A stretch of 29,175 nucleotides of DNA from Sperchopsis tessellata. Its lineage: Eukaryota > Arthropoda > Insecta > Coleoptera > Hydrophilidae. How positions within the stretch are numbered: the first letter of the stretch is position 1; each line of letters begins with the position of its first letter. Below, one piece after another: positions 1 through 9,710 of this stretch. Below the pieces are notes generated by a model that worked only from the letters and a program-made list of their open reading frames with translations, ran no database searches and was not told the DNA's origin. The stretch is taken from NCBI GenBank assembly GCA_033557685.1, contig JAWQRN010000470.1, positions 1 through 29,175 of the forward strand, written 5' to 3'. A program made the translations under genes and the position numbers.

Positions 1-745
1 TTCTGAATCTAACATGGGAGTAGATATTTGAGTAATATATTATTCTGAGTATATCACTTGACAGATATCTCTTAAGGACTCGAATACAAAATATGTTCCT
101 GGAGATCATTTTTGATGTTCCTTCGACATGGCGCTTCCAGTCTCGGTAAGCTAAGCTGTTGAACAAAACACAGTTCATCTTCCCTTCATTGAGATAGAGG
201 CCATTCTGTTCAAACCACTCCTTTATCACAGAATAAAAGTTGTCACTCTGCCTTATCAACTCTGGGAAATTATTGGAGGCGATGAGAACATTTGTATCAT
301 CAGCATAGTTCACCATTCTTATTGAGTTAGAGCTCCCAATTGCAATACTGTGGATATTACTTATGAAAAGAACAAACAGCAGTGGGCCCAAATTATTACC
401 CTGTGGAACCCTCAAAACACTTGTGCACCTTATAGAGGAAATACCATCTGCACCATCACGCAAAAGAACTTGGTTCTCACGTCCAAACAAGAAGGAGTGA
501 ATCTCAAGTGCCTAGAAGTAGCAATTTCAAACACCTTTGAAAAATGATATCAGACTTATGGGTCTATAATTACAAACATCCTTGAGGTCACTTCTCTTGT
601 AAACTGGTCGTATGAGTGCCACCTTCAGTTTAGATGGGAATGTGACTTAAAAGATTTGTTTATGATTGAAAGAGGGTTCATTAAACCCAGTGCCACCTTT
701 TTTAATAAGAAAGATATATCGAGTAGGTCGCACTTCTATAAAATC
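1..745 (-). pseudogene. Non-LTR retrotransposon (LINE) reverse-transcriptase remnant
   Basis: Read on the minus strand, this is the palm region of a LINE reverse transcriptase, the enzyme that copies element RNA into DNA at the target site. In order it shows SKLKVALIRPVYKR followed by NYRPISLIS (about 640-565), VPQGNNLGPLLFVLF (about 410-365), and the catalytic box NYADDTNVL (about 312-286), then a plausible thumb start. The reading frame changes near 540-580 and again near 650-700, with a stop between the first and second blocks, so it is not functional. The window edge cuts off the C-terminal side. The motif style resembles the jockey/CR1 group, but I cannot place the clade by eye. No endonuclease domain is visible upstream, which fits 5' truncation. 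Confidence 0.85.
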
Positions 746-2545
746 GGACTCACTATTTAATATGTAAAACAACATTTTAGAACTATTGTTATATTTAATT
801 TAATACTTATCTATGTTAGGAGAAACAAATGGATGCACCTACTGCTATCAGACGCCATTTAATATAGAAACTATTTACGAATATTCTGAATATATTCGTT
901 TCATCGTAACTACATAAACGTGTGTAATTAATGATGTGAAAATTTCTTGAACAGAAATATGGAACGATGTTTCATGTATAAATCGCGCTGATGTAGAATA
1001 GAAAACTAAAAATAATGCTATCAATATTCATTTAATAAGAATTATAATTGCAAACTTAAAATGGAAAATGCGTTTACTTTCGTGTCAGTATGCAAAACCA
1101 TACCCATTTTAAATATTTGTTATTCTTGATTAAAATTATCATTATTATAATATTCGTATGTAACAACTATTTAGAACTACCGGAAGAGCCTTAGTTTTAT
1201 TATATTTAATACGTTGTACACAAATAAAGGAGAGAAACATCACTAAAAGATGGATGTGTAATTGCTCATCTTATTTTAAACTTAAACATAACCTTGTATT
1301 ACTGTATTAGTTAAAGTAGTAAGTGTGATAATACGTGCTATAACTCACTCTATAATTTATATCACAGCTATAGAGGTGGAACACGTCTATGCACTTCCTA
1401 GGAATTATAATAATAATTCAGTAGTTGTAATGCAAACAAGGAATTATGATAATTATCCTTATGATTGTAATTATAGATGTGAGGAAAACTTTCACGTAAA
1501 ACAGAAGTTGATTGATCGCTAACATTTCGTTGTAAAAGTAGATTACAATATTTTAATAAAACGACAAGAGGCACTCTTATCAGTCCCCTCGAGGTACGCT
1601 TACCGTACTTTAAACGTACGTACAGAATTGCCGTTATAATATACGTCTAATACTATCGTATCGTTTTCAAATTTGCCTACTTTTCTGTCATTTTAAGATT
1701 GATGGAGTAAGGTTAGCGTGTGAGGTTAACCTTTCTCATACTCACCTGCTTTGTAAAATCTCCGATAAAATATCTACATAGTACATAAACGATAACAACG
1801 AAATTAATTTGTTTAAGACTCAATTTTTAACTTGTTCTGTGGTAAAGATACCTAAGTTAAATATTGCAGTCGCATCCATATATCAAACAATGCTAGACCA
1901 TACGACAATCCAAATCTATTTTGACCCTTTCACCCAAATACTTCCCCATGTATAGTTGGGAGTGATTTCAATTGGAACAATTTTTCTTTCTCCACGTACG
2001 AGAATGCAGGCAATATTTTATTAAAATCTCTCGATGATGCAGGATTTGTTTTCCTAAAAGATCGCTCTCCTACCTGAATCACACACCCGAATTGTGGATT
2101 TTCGTCGGCAGATATACCATTAACATCATATGTATTAGTACAAAAAAAAATCACTAGCAAGTTTTGCATGATTCTTTTAGTTCGGACCATTACCTCACTA
2201 TCTTGTCTATGAGATATGGAGGTGCGAATTTATTAACTATTTATCTAAAAAGACGCTAGAGGATGGATCAGGAAAAATTTGTTTACCGTCTTTGCACCAA
2301 GTTATTTTATGTATCTACTTTTATTTCTGCTCAGCATAAAATCGAGAATTTAAAGGATATATCATATTCAGCGGACCAGCCTTTTATTATTAAACAAACG
2401 TATATATTGGGGGGAGGGCAAATGTTTAAAAGTTGTAGAAAAGAGAAAGGAAGCTCTGATAGCATACAAGCAAAATCGACTTTGGGACAACTTTTTTCTT
2501 TGTCAAATGACTTGTGCTTATGTTAAACGGGTTTTGATATACAGA
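746..2545. other. AT-rich stretch with no recognised gene
   Basis: I see no protein family, RNA gene or terminal repeat here. Short open frames exist, for example 86 codons on the minus strand at 2190-1930 and 87 codons on the plus strand at 2263-2526. Neither resembles a family I know, and both could occur by chance. A short palindrome-like ACGTACGT lies near 1615. Confidence 0.5.
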
Positions 2546-2812
2546 AAGATATACAGCTGGAAAGAATTATGTAGCAATACAAATAAAGATATGCCAATTA
2601 CCTATATGTAGAATTTAGTAAAAAAAATCAATATAACGCACATTAATATTAGTCCAAAAGGGGAAGCTTGACTGTCGGACTGCCTGTAAGGAACTAAAGT
2701 TATAAGTTTACAGCAACTAAACATTTTGTCCTGAGCCCCTTTACTTACATTGAGGTAGACAAGGCAATCACAAAATTCAAAGATACTGCCTCTGGCATTG
2801 TATACTTGTACG
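2546..2812 (+). pseudogene. Possible LINE fragment between endonuclease and RT
   Basis: On the plus strand a broken frame reads KIYSWKELCSNTNKDMPIT at 2546-2602, then, after stops and frame changes, IEVDKAITKFKDTASGI near 2750-2802. In I/jockey-type LINEs the stretch between endonuclease and RT contains a tryptophan-rich 'SW.EFC..' segment, and just before the RT there is a '...AL...K..APG.DGI' segment. These two blocks resemble them in the right order and spacing. No RT catalytic motifs follow, so the copy would be truncated. The match is short and rests on pattern memory, so I hold it loosely; unrelated sequence is the alternative. Confidence 0.35.
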
Positions 2813-3212
2813 TACCTTGTAAGAAATTATTTAAGTAAAATAAGACAGTGTGTGAAACGTTCAAATCCATCATTTCACCCACGTATGGCAATACTAATCC
2901 ATCCCTAATAAAATGCATGAGAAGAGAAGCCCATACATTCTCACGTTTGTAGGTATTGGAATCAAATCAAGGGAAAAAATTTACTTACATTTACACAAGA
3001 AATTTACTTCTATTTACACTAGATAGAATCAGTGTCATGTACAATTCACAATGGTCTTACGAAGTAAACACTACATACACAACATTTGCTCCTTTGAGCT
3101 TATTATTACCAATTTTAATTATTTATTATAAATAAGTACCAACACTAACGTTAGGAGACATGGCCGCTTCTGTACCTATGGCAATGACATTTTCGGCATT
3201 ATTCAAAGATTG
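2813..3212. other. No recognised feature upstream of the mariner
   Basis: This is ordinary AT-rich sequence. I could not read a family-typical protein in any frame. It ends at the TA dinucleotide (3213-3214) that marks the mariner insertion. Confidence 0.5.
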
Positions 3213-3214
3213 TA

Positions 3215-3244
3215 GCAGGTCTGTAAATATGAAATCGGAATTTT
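3215..3244 (+). repeat. Mariner left inverted repeat
   Basis: It begins GCAGGTCTGTAAATATGAAA and pairs with the reverse complement of 4423-4452 with only a few mismatches. It lies directly next to TA at 3213-3214. In mariners these repeats are the transposase binding sites. Confidence 0.95.
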
Positions 3245-3387
3245 CTCATAGATGGCTCTAGTTGTCAATGTAGTGACTGTCAAACCGCGTCATTGGTGCC
3301 TTTTTCTTGTGTTTACATTTTTGAAAGATTTTTAACTCACAACAATACAAGTTTCATAGAAGAACATATTATTTCATAGCGTTGAGC

Positions 3388-4374
3388 ATGTCAAATTTTG
3401 TACCTGAAAACTACGATTTGCGGATATCATTGATTTTCTATTACCATTTGAAGAAAACTGTTGCAGAATCGCATCGAATGCTTGTCGAAGCTTACGGTGA
3501 ACATGCTCTTGGTAAATTACAGTACTTTGAGTGGTTTAAAAAATTCAAAAATGGCGATTTTGATGTAAGAAAGAAGAACGTGGAAGAGCAAGTTTGAAGA
3601 CGCCGAATTGCAAGCATTGTTGGATGAGGATGACGCTCAAACTCAACAAAAACTCGCGGATCAAGTAAATGTGACACGAGAAGCCGTCTCCATACATTGG
3701 AAAATGGGTTTCACTTGAACCGAATGAACGACAGCAGAAAAACCGAAAAACCACGAAATGCTGTTCGCCAGGTACAAAAGAAAATCATTTCTCCATCGAA
3801 TTGTGACTGGCGACGAAGAACGGAATAAATTTCAAGAATCTTAAGTGTAAAAGATCATGGGTAACTCCAAACAATCGGCATAGATTGTAAGGCCAAATCG
3901 TTATGTACGGAAGACAATGCTCTGTGTTTTGTGGGATCAGAAGGGTATTATCTACTATGAGCTGCTAAAACCTGGCGAAACCGTTAATACTGAATTCTAC
4001 AGAAAAAAAATCATGGATTTTAACCAATCATTGCGTGAAAAAGACCAGAATATCAAAAGAGGCAAGTGATTTTGCTTCATGATAATGCACCATCGCACAC
4101 AGCAAAACAGGCCAAGGAAACGATTGAGGCGTTTAGTTGGCAAATACTTTCGCATGCGGTTTACTCACCAGATTTGGCTTCATCCGATTACTACTTATTT
4201 GCATCGATGGGACACGCAATTGCTGAGCAGTGTTTCACTTCTTACGAAAATGTACGAAAATGGCTCGATGATTGGTTTGCCTCAAAAGAGTATCAGTTTT
4301 TTTTTTGGCATGGCACCCACAAATTGCCAGAGAGGTGGAAAAAATGTGTAACTAGCAATGGGCAATACTTTTAA
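3388..4374 (+). pseudogene. Mariner transposase pseudogene (DD34D)
   Basis: Cut-and-paste transposase, a nuclear DNA-binding nuclease. Translation begins at ATG 3388 (MSNFVPENYDL), followed by the N-terminal helix-turn-helix segment with AESHRMLVEAYGEHAL and WFKKFKNGDFDV. Later blocks are ELQALLDEDD (about 3607), RIVTGDE with the first catalytic Asp (3812-3814), WDQKGIIYYELLKPGETVNT (about 3929-3990), LLHDNAPSHTA with the second Asp (4081-4083), YSPDLASSDYYLF with the third Asp (4186-4188), and KLPERWKKCV..NGQYF before the stop at 4372. There are 34 residues between the second and third Asp, as expected for mariner. Frameshifts near 3590, near 3700 and around 3830-3900, plus in-frame stops, abolish function, yet all three catalytic Asp codons survive. 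About 329 codons of sequence remain, against about 345 usual. Confidence 0.95.
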
Positions 4375-4422
4375 TAAAATATTTTTACCATTTTCATACA
4401 ATAAATGTGTATTTTCTATAAA

Positions 4423-4452
4423 AAAATTCCGGTTTCATATTTACAGACCTGG
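4423..4452 (-). repeat. Mariner right inverted repeat
   Basis: It ends with TTTCATATTTACAGACCTGG, the inverted partner of 3215-3244, immediately followed by TA at 4453-4454. The outermost base differs between the two ends (G on the left, C when the right end is read inward). Confidence 0.95.
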
Positions 4453-4454
4453 TA

Positions 4455-5508
4455 CACATTATTTTCTAAATATGACCCCTTTTTGTCTATATTATGTTTT
4501 AGAGTTTTTTTTTCTATAAGATGCGTTGACATTCGTATCACTCTAATTATTATCGTTTTAATTGAATGAGTATTAATCTGCATTTAAAATTATTGGTTTA
4601 TTAGAAGCTTGTTATAAATCAGATGGTGCAAATGATGCCAGTAACAGACAAATTATTTTATACGAAATCTGCAAATTGTCTCAAACTTTCCCGAGCTTCT
4701 TTAATAAACTCCTCCCTGTTAAGAAATACATCGAAACTTGAATAAATTTCCACCTCGAAGAGAACAAAAAGAATATATGAAATATGATGTAGAGAGTAAA
4801 CCACCGCTAAATTACCTTGTTTTGGAGGTCGAATAAAAGTTCCCACTAATTAAGTCGCCTTTTCGAACTTTGCATCCGATAGCAGACGCCACTGCATCCG
4901 TGTGTTCCGAAATGGCTCGTATAATGACGCAAATGAAGTTAGAATTTTACGTTCTGCCAGTTAAGGGCATTTAATTTGAATTTAAAACTAATTAAATTGT
5001 GCGGAATGGACGGTCGTTTTTCCAGCAGCCACAATCGGAAATGAATCCACAATGAGTTTAAAGTGGGGGTGGAGTGAACATACAATGGATGGCGAATGTC
5101 CGCTCGAATGACTCGGAAGTACGCCAGCGCCTCTACGGACGATTCTCATTATTACCTCGGCAACAAAAAGTCACCGAAACTCAATAAGTATCCAATTTGT
5201 TGAGAAAACTCTGAAAATCTATTTGAAAGGTTTTTCTGCCCATCTTTACCCTTATTAAACCTGTTGTGTCGCCTTTTTATACTTTAGACGAATTAAATTC
5301 AATGTCTCTTTCTTTTAGTACAAGTACAAGGGAAGGAATTATGTTTAAAATTACATTACTTAATTAATTTTAAGAAATTAGGAAATTTAAGCTGAAAATG
5401 ATACGATTTAACACCGCCTCCAATTAAGGGGAATTAATTTATTATTCAATCTTTCATTGGATGGTTGATTTAATATAAAATAACTATGAAACTTATTAAA
5501 TGTAATAG
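4455..5508. other. Non-coding stretch with a GC-richer island at 4850-5180
   Basis: No gene was recognised. The portion from about 4850 to 5180 is clearly richer in G and C and less repetitive than its surroundings. It includes a TAATTT/AATTAAATT-rich core near 4970-4995 of the kind that homeodomain proteins can bind. Frames inside it are short and stop-rich. It could be a conserved regulatory element or simply a remnant of an unrecognised element; the sequence alone does not decide. Confidence 0.4.
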
Positions 5509-5558
5509 GCACTTGTCAGAGCCTCTACACTGTTTCCACCAGGAAACAACATTCATAC
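5509..5558 (+). repeat. Penelope-like 3' tail fragment, plus orientation
   Basis: GCACTTGTCAGAGCCTCTAC through GGAAACAACATTCAT matches the last ~50 bases of the Penelope-like element at 17170-18774 (its end, 18735-18774). It is flanked by an 11-base direct repeat, AAATGTAATAG, at 5498-5508 and 5559-5569, which may be a target duplication. Confidence 0.75.
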
Positions 5559-5562
5559 AAAT

Positions 5563-5720
5563 GTAATAGAGTTCCACGGTTAGTGCCGACGTTTCGTCCA
5601 CTTTTGCAAGGGAAATTTTCAAGACGAGTGATGTTACTTCAATTAATGAATTGACTGCACTGATCCAAACTAGGGCGGATCATTCTTATATAGGCAAGGC
5701 CTGGAGTGGGTTATGCGCAC
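5563..5720 (-). repeat. Penelope-like 3' tail fragment, minus orientation
   Basis: Read on the minus strand this gives, in order, TTGCCTATATAAGAATGATC (compare TTGCCTATAGAAGCATGATC at 18616-18635), GAAGTAACATCACTCG, CTTGCAAAAGTGGACGAAAC and GTCGGCACTAAC. These are the same blocks in the same order as the tail of the element at 17170-18774. It points against the adjoining plus-oriented fragment (5509-5558), so two tails face each other here. Upstream on the minus strand, beyond 5720, no coding part is recognisable. Confidence 0.8.
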
Positions 5721-6675
5721 TAACGCATGGCCTCTGGATGCCATCAAATCAAAACAATTGCGCAAATTTTCTAATAGAATACGGTAATGGAGTAGCTTAG
5801 AAGACGTACGGGAAAAATACTTATAGTGTGCAGAAAATATCTGCCAACAACTTTAGAGGGTTAGCAGGTATTACCAGAAGAAATGGTTTATGTTAAATCC
5901 AAAATGCACCCCTATGGCTATACATGTTATTACAGAATTATAAAAATTAGAAAGATACATTCATATTTAATCGAATATTTTAGACCATTAAGTAGCAAGC
6001 TCGCTAATTTGTGGATCATAATAACAATATATAAAGAAGATGATGTTCCCACAATATATTTCAGAAAGTAATTAAGAGCGACCGGTTCGGAGAGAAGCAC
6101 TACACCATCAAAATCTAAACGGAAGAGAAGTGCAGTTAAAATATATGAATAAAATGACTAGCAAATGTAAATATACACACCAAACTGGTTAGTAAACAAA
6201 GGCGACAGAGTCAGAAAAGAAATAACATTTAATTGACGTTTAGGCTAGAGTCATAGGAGGAGAAAGGCAAATCTCAAAATATTAAGCTATGTTGAATCTA
6301 CAATTTGTATGAAGAATATGTATGAGGTGTGGGCTTCTCAGATCAGTCGCTTGGTTAGCCTCATGAATATGAGTAGCTTTCTTGATTTTTCTTTGAAGCT
6401 TACATGTTCATAGTAGTAGTTAACTTAACATTTACAAGAAATAATGTACTCTTTGCAAGTTTACCTAGTATCCAATTGATATGTTATTTTGATTAATAAG
6501 TTACCTAGGGTATTTACACCTAACCGAGAGTTATGTCAACAATGCCTGTTCCAAATCAATGTGACTTGTATTGTTATATCTAAAGTTTAGTGAATTCCTC
6601 CGGTGAAATCACCTGACCACTAATCGAAAGATCAGGAGTAATTAATCCACGATTCATCTAGTGTGGAAAACCACA
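5721..6675. other. No recognised gene
   Basis: AT-rich sequence with only short frames. The 62-codon frame at 5883-6071 has no family resemblance. Some of 5721-5830 may be degraded Penelope-like sequence continuing from the tail fragment on its left, but I cannot show it. Confidence 0.4.
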
Positions 6676-7077
6676 TTATTTGTTTCTTTCGTGTAAATTC
6701 ATAAACAATTTATTCCCCGCAAACCAGCTATCAAGATCTACCCTTATACGAATCTCTTCTATGTTACTAACAATAAAGAAATTGTCGTCAGCATACATGA
6801 CAGATCTACGTCTATTAATAGAAAGTGCGATGCCGTTTAGGTAAAGAGGAACAAGAATAGAACTTGATGTTGTTCCGGGTGTCGGTAGGATATAAAATAA
6901 CAACGTTTTATTTAGCCCAGTAAAATTACCCTGCAAATAAATAAAGTCACAAATTATACAGAATATCGAGAATGTATAAGTGCAATCTGATGAGTTATTC
7001 ATGATAGCTAAACGGTCTATTAAGTAATAAGCTGATCTGAAAACTTTGGTGATTAGTATTTCTTCTGGAATAAACAT
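6676..7077 (-). pseudogene. LINE reverse-transcriptase remnant
   Basis: An open minus frame of 133 codons. Its second half reads PTPGTTSSSILVPLYLN and then MYADDNFFIVSN, followed by LDSWFAGNKLFMNLHE. The order corresponds to the GVPQGT..GP.LF.LY.N block, the YADD catalytic box (about 6779-6800) and the segment after it (WF..NKL.LN..KT) of LINE reverse transcriptases. The first catalytic block is badly altered (VPQG is now PTPG), so the copy is inactive even though the frame is open. The first half of the frame is not recognisable and may not belong. The clade is uncertain. Confidence 0.7.
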
Positions 7078-7524
7078 TTCATGATTTTCAAATTCAACAG
7101 GCTTTTTAATTTTAATTCGTAGGTTTGAAAATTTCCTTGCCCGATTTATTACATTAACTTCAATTAAACTGTTACTTCATTGTTCAGAAATATGAAATCT
7201 TTCTTTTTTTCATTTCTAAGTTTTTCATATTTGAGCAGAATTTGCAGCCAAATCTTTCCTCTGAACTTATAAAATACGTATACTTTCCTTTAAATTCAAA
7301 ACACTGGGAATCAGTCCATATTTCATTACTGATGTTTGTTCATTGTTGGACGCGATCTCTTTTAACAGTTTTTTATTACTTGTATCAGCTTCTAGCGAGA
7401 CTATAGATGTTTATACTTCCAATTTGTGTTTTTTTTTTATTTTTACATTCACGAAAATCGTAATTTTCAGATTATCTTTTATTACAAAAGTTTCCTGTTT
7501 CCTGAATGATTAAAATCCACTCCT
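7078..7524. other. No recognised gene between two LINE remnants
   Basis: Very T-rich, with poly-T runs near 7428. It contains no readable RT motif. It may include decayed 5' sequence of the remnant at 6676-7077, but no motif supports this. Confidence 0.4.
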
Positions 7525-8250
7525 GATGTTGGTGACCATGTTGGCTATTTGGACTTTATCCCCAGCTGCCCGTAATAGTCCTGTGGTTGTCGTGGAAAAT
7601 TAAGTCCTCAAGTTTTTCAGCCATGAATTTCTTCTCCTCCCGGCATTTCTCCTTCCTTATACTTTTATTTGCAGGATACACTCAAATAGCCCATACCTAT
7701 TGGAGTTGCGCATAATAAGGCCAAGATATTGTAGTTTACTCGTCTTGATAGTGGCTGATTTCTTTCTCCTTGGATATTCTTGTTGAGAAATCGTTGTTGG
7801 TAATATGTCCCATCAATGACACTCGCAGTATTCTACTGTATATCCATAACTCATATGCTTCGAACTTTCTCGTGGTTGCTTCCGTCAACGCCCATGCTTC
7901 CATTCCATACAGCAGCACTGAGCACACGTAGTACCGCACCAATCTCATTTTTGTGTCTATAGATGTATCTCGACTTTTTTCAATTCGGCATTTTATTTCT
8001 TGCGCTGGATCCCATCTGTCGTTGATAATGGTGCCGAGGTATACGTATTTGTTGACTCTTTCGATGGTACCGTGTTCCAGTTCTAATCCTTGCTGTTGGT
8101 TAGGTGCGTTACCCTTACTTATATTCATAAATTTCGTCTTGTCTGTGTTTATTTCTTGTCCGTATTGTAGGCTACTGTTTGTTAATCTATTCATCAGGTG
8201 GTTAAGGTCTTCCACATTCTCCACAAAAATACCGTGTCGTCTGCGCATCT
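7525..8250 (-). pseudogene. RTE-like LINE remnant, RT C-terminal half
   Basis: The minus strand begins at CADDTV, the RT catalytic box (about 8247-8230), and continues after a two-base insertion as FVENVEDLNHLMNRLTNSSL, INTDKTKFMNIS, RVNKYVYLGTIIND, VLLYGMEAWALTEATTRK and WIYSRILRVS. Past a stop at 7736 the frame resumes with LQYLGLIMRN (about 7738-7709), GRRRNSWLKNLRT (about 7640) and KVQIANMVTNIRSGF ending near 7525. This is the thumb and C-terminal order of RTE-like LINEs (YLG.I, YG.E.W, YLGHIMR, GRR..SWL.NL, IANMI.NIR). The sudden start at the catalytic box is typical of 5' truncation during target-primed insertion. Clade placement is from memory of the motifs. Confidence 0.85.
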
Positions 8251-8699
8251 TTTTTATAAATCAGGATAAATGCACAATGTACATACGGTATTGTAAGGTA
8301 AGTTAGACCAAATAGAATGTTAAGAATAAATCTCGAGGCCAAACTCGACTATCAATTAAAACAACCTCATACATTTCGAATAATGTCCACGACGCAACTC
8401 GTATCCAGTACTACTGGCCAGGGTTAATCGTGGCCCGGCAAAAAAATGATAAGGGTGTGAAAGACGAAGAAACCTTGAATGCGCCTTGCAATATCACTTC
8501 TCTGAGGCGAATACCTCATCTTGCTTCGTCGGCTTCTTTGTTTGCCCTTCCTACTTGTTTTAGTAGTAATATTTTACATAAAAGCGTTTTTAATTTATGA
8601 AAGAACAATAAAATAAAAATATTACAACATCAAAATTTTAAAAAGCAGAGGGTATACGATATTAGTTCTAAACAAAATTATACGCCATATAAACTCTAC
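8251..8699. other. Non-coding stretch with a GC-richer island at 8330-8560
   Basis: No family was recognised. About 8330-8560 contains mixed, CG-containing sequence such as CCAGGGTTAATCGTGGCCCG, unlike the AT-rich DNA on either side, with no long open frame. It could be conserved regulatory sequence. Confidence 0.35.
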
Positions 8700-9000
8700 T
8701 ACATCACTGGTTTAACATATTGCTCTACAAAATAAGATGATTTTAAAAGTCTAGAATGGCGATTATGGTAGATCTATTCATACGAAAACCATGTTTAAGG
8801 CTACTTATTATATTTAATCTTTCGAGATACGAGTCCAATCGGTTCTATATAATATGCTTGAAAATCGAGAAGCATAAGAAAATGAGTCGGTAGTTATCAA
8901 GCAATTTTGTCGTGTCTATTCTTACACACATATTTCACCATTGGAACTTTCAAATAGACTTATGATAAAGGCCTATTTCAAAATAGTAATTAAGAAAATG
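8700..9000 (-). pseudogene. LINE reverse-transcriptase fragment, N-terminal part
   Basis: The minus strand reads LLDNYRLIFLCFSIFKHIIY (about 8905-8847), then NRLDSYLERLNII, then LKHGFRMNRSTIIAILDF ending at a stop near 8740. This is the RT block order NYRPISLL..FSKI.EK.IYNRL..YL......QHGFR.N.ST..AI.DF found in CR1/jockey-like LINEs. No catalytic YADD segment follows, so the piece is truncated on both sides. It lies directly beside the Penelope-tail palindrome at 9045-9245 and may have been interrupted by it. It could be from the same broad family as the remnant at 1-745; the two do not overlap enough to compare. Confidence 0.75.
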
Positions 9001-9044
9001 ATCATACACAGTAAATGTAATAGATGTCCACGGTTATTATCTAT

Positions 9045-9245
9045 ATGAATGTTGTTTCCGGGTGGAAACCATATAAAGGGTTTAATAAGTGCCGACTGTT
9101 TCAAGGGACATTTTTAAGGCGAGTGACTGACTTCTTTTGTTGAAGTAACATCACTCGCCTTGAAAATGTCATTTGCAACAGTGGGCGAAATGTCTGCACT
9201 TAATAGAGCCTCTACACGGTTTTCAACCGGAAACAATATTCACAT
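9045..9245. repeat. Palindrome of two Penelope-like 3' tails
   Basis: The left arm, 9045-9133, starts ATGAATGTTGTTTCCGGGTG and is the reverse complement of the tail at 18660-18774. The right arm, 9139-9245, starts TGAAGTAACATCACTCGCCT and runs to CCGGAAACAATATTCAC in plus orientation. The arms meet at ACTTC-TTTTGTT-GAAGT near 9129-9145, so the single strand could fold into one long hairpin. The left arm lacks about 17 bases after GTGCCGAC, which the right arm keeps. The element 3' ends point outward. Confidence 0.9.
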
Positions 9246-9710
9246 GATCCTACACGTTGATTTATATTTCAGCAGATTAAACATTTTCTAACATTTCAGC
9301 TCCACTAAAAGAACCATTGATCAAGTTTGGTATACCATTGTCACGATCATGTGATAACGCTGAAACATGTTCCTTATGTTGAGAATCTACAAAACAATTC
9401 TTCACAGTATTAGGTTGAGTCAGTGACTTTATTATCCATTCCTGTAGAAATATTTTCCATTTTGTACTTCTTCTACAAAATAGACGATTCATTTTAATTT
9501 TATATTTTTATTGTTGTAAAAAGTGGGTTTAACGTATGGCGAGTAATCGGTAATGTTTCTTCGTTTAAAATGTGTCCATGTAAAATAGGATACTGTTTCT
9601 GCAAAATGAACAGATCTTTTAGGTTGTTGGTTATATCCACCACCACATGCGAATAAAATTCATGTATTGTATTAGTCCTCTCTACTCCTTTATTTAAAGG
9701 AAACACTTCC
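9246..9710 (-). other. Two adjoining unrecognised open frames
   Basis: On the minus strand there are open frames of 68 codons (9706-9500) and 71 codons (9492-9277), in the same direction and almost adjoining, with stops between them. The second ends in HVSALSHDRDNGIPNLI and a stop shortly before the Penelope palindrome. The residue mix is not obviously low-complexity. I do not recognise either. They may be exons, a decayed element protein or chance. No splice-site pair that joins them convincingly is visible. Confidence 0.2.

Larger units (their letters stand above)
3215..4452 (+). mobile_element. Mariner DNA transposon, irritans-type, complete ends
   Basis: A 1,238-bp element bounded by inverted repeats of about 30 bp and flanked on both sides by TA (3213-3214 and 4453-4454), the standard target duplication of Tc1/mariner elements. 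It carries one transposase gene in plus orientation, which is broken (see the next entry). Length, ends, target site and protein all agree with a mariner of the irritans type. It looks like a single old insertion with no later element inside it. Confidence 0.95.

Noticed and set aside
1325..1522. 65-codon plus-strand frame rich in Asn and Tyr
   Set aside because: Its residues come from AATAAT/TATGAT-like simple sequence.
1930..2190. 86-codon minus-strand frame that could pass for a secreted protein
   Set aside because: The hydrophobic stretch is short, no family resemblance is seen, and no splice or promoter context supports it.
7953..8306. 117-codon plus-strand open frame
   Set aside because: It lies opposite the RTE-like remnant, whose minus-strand motifs are clear.
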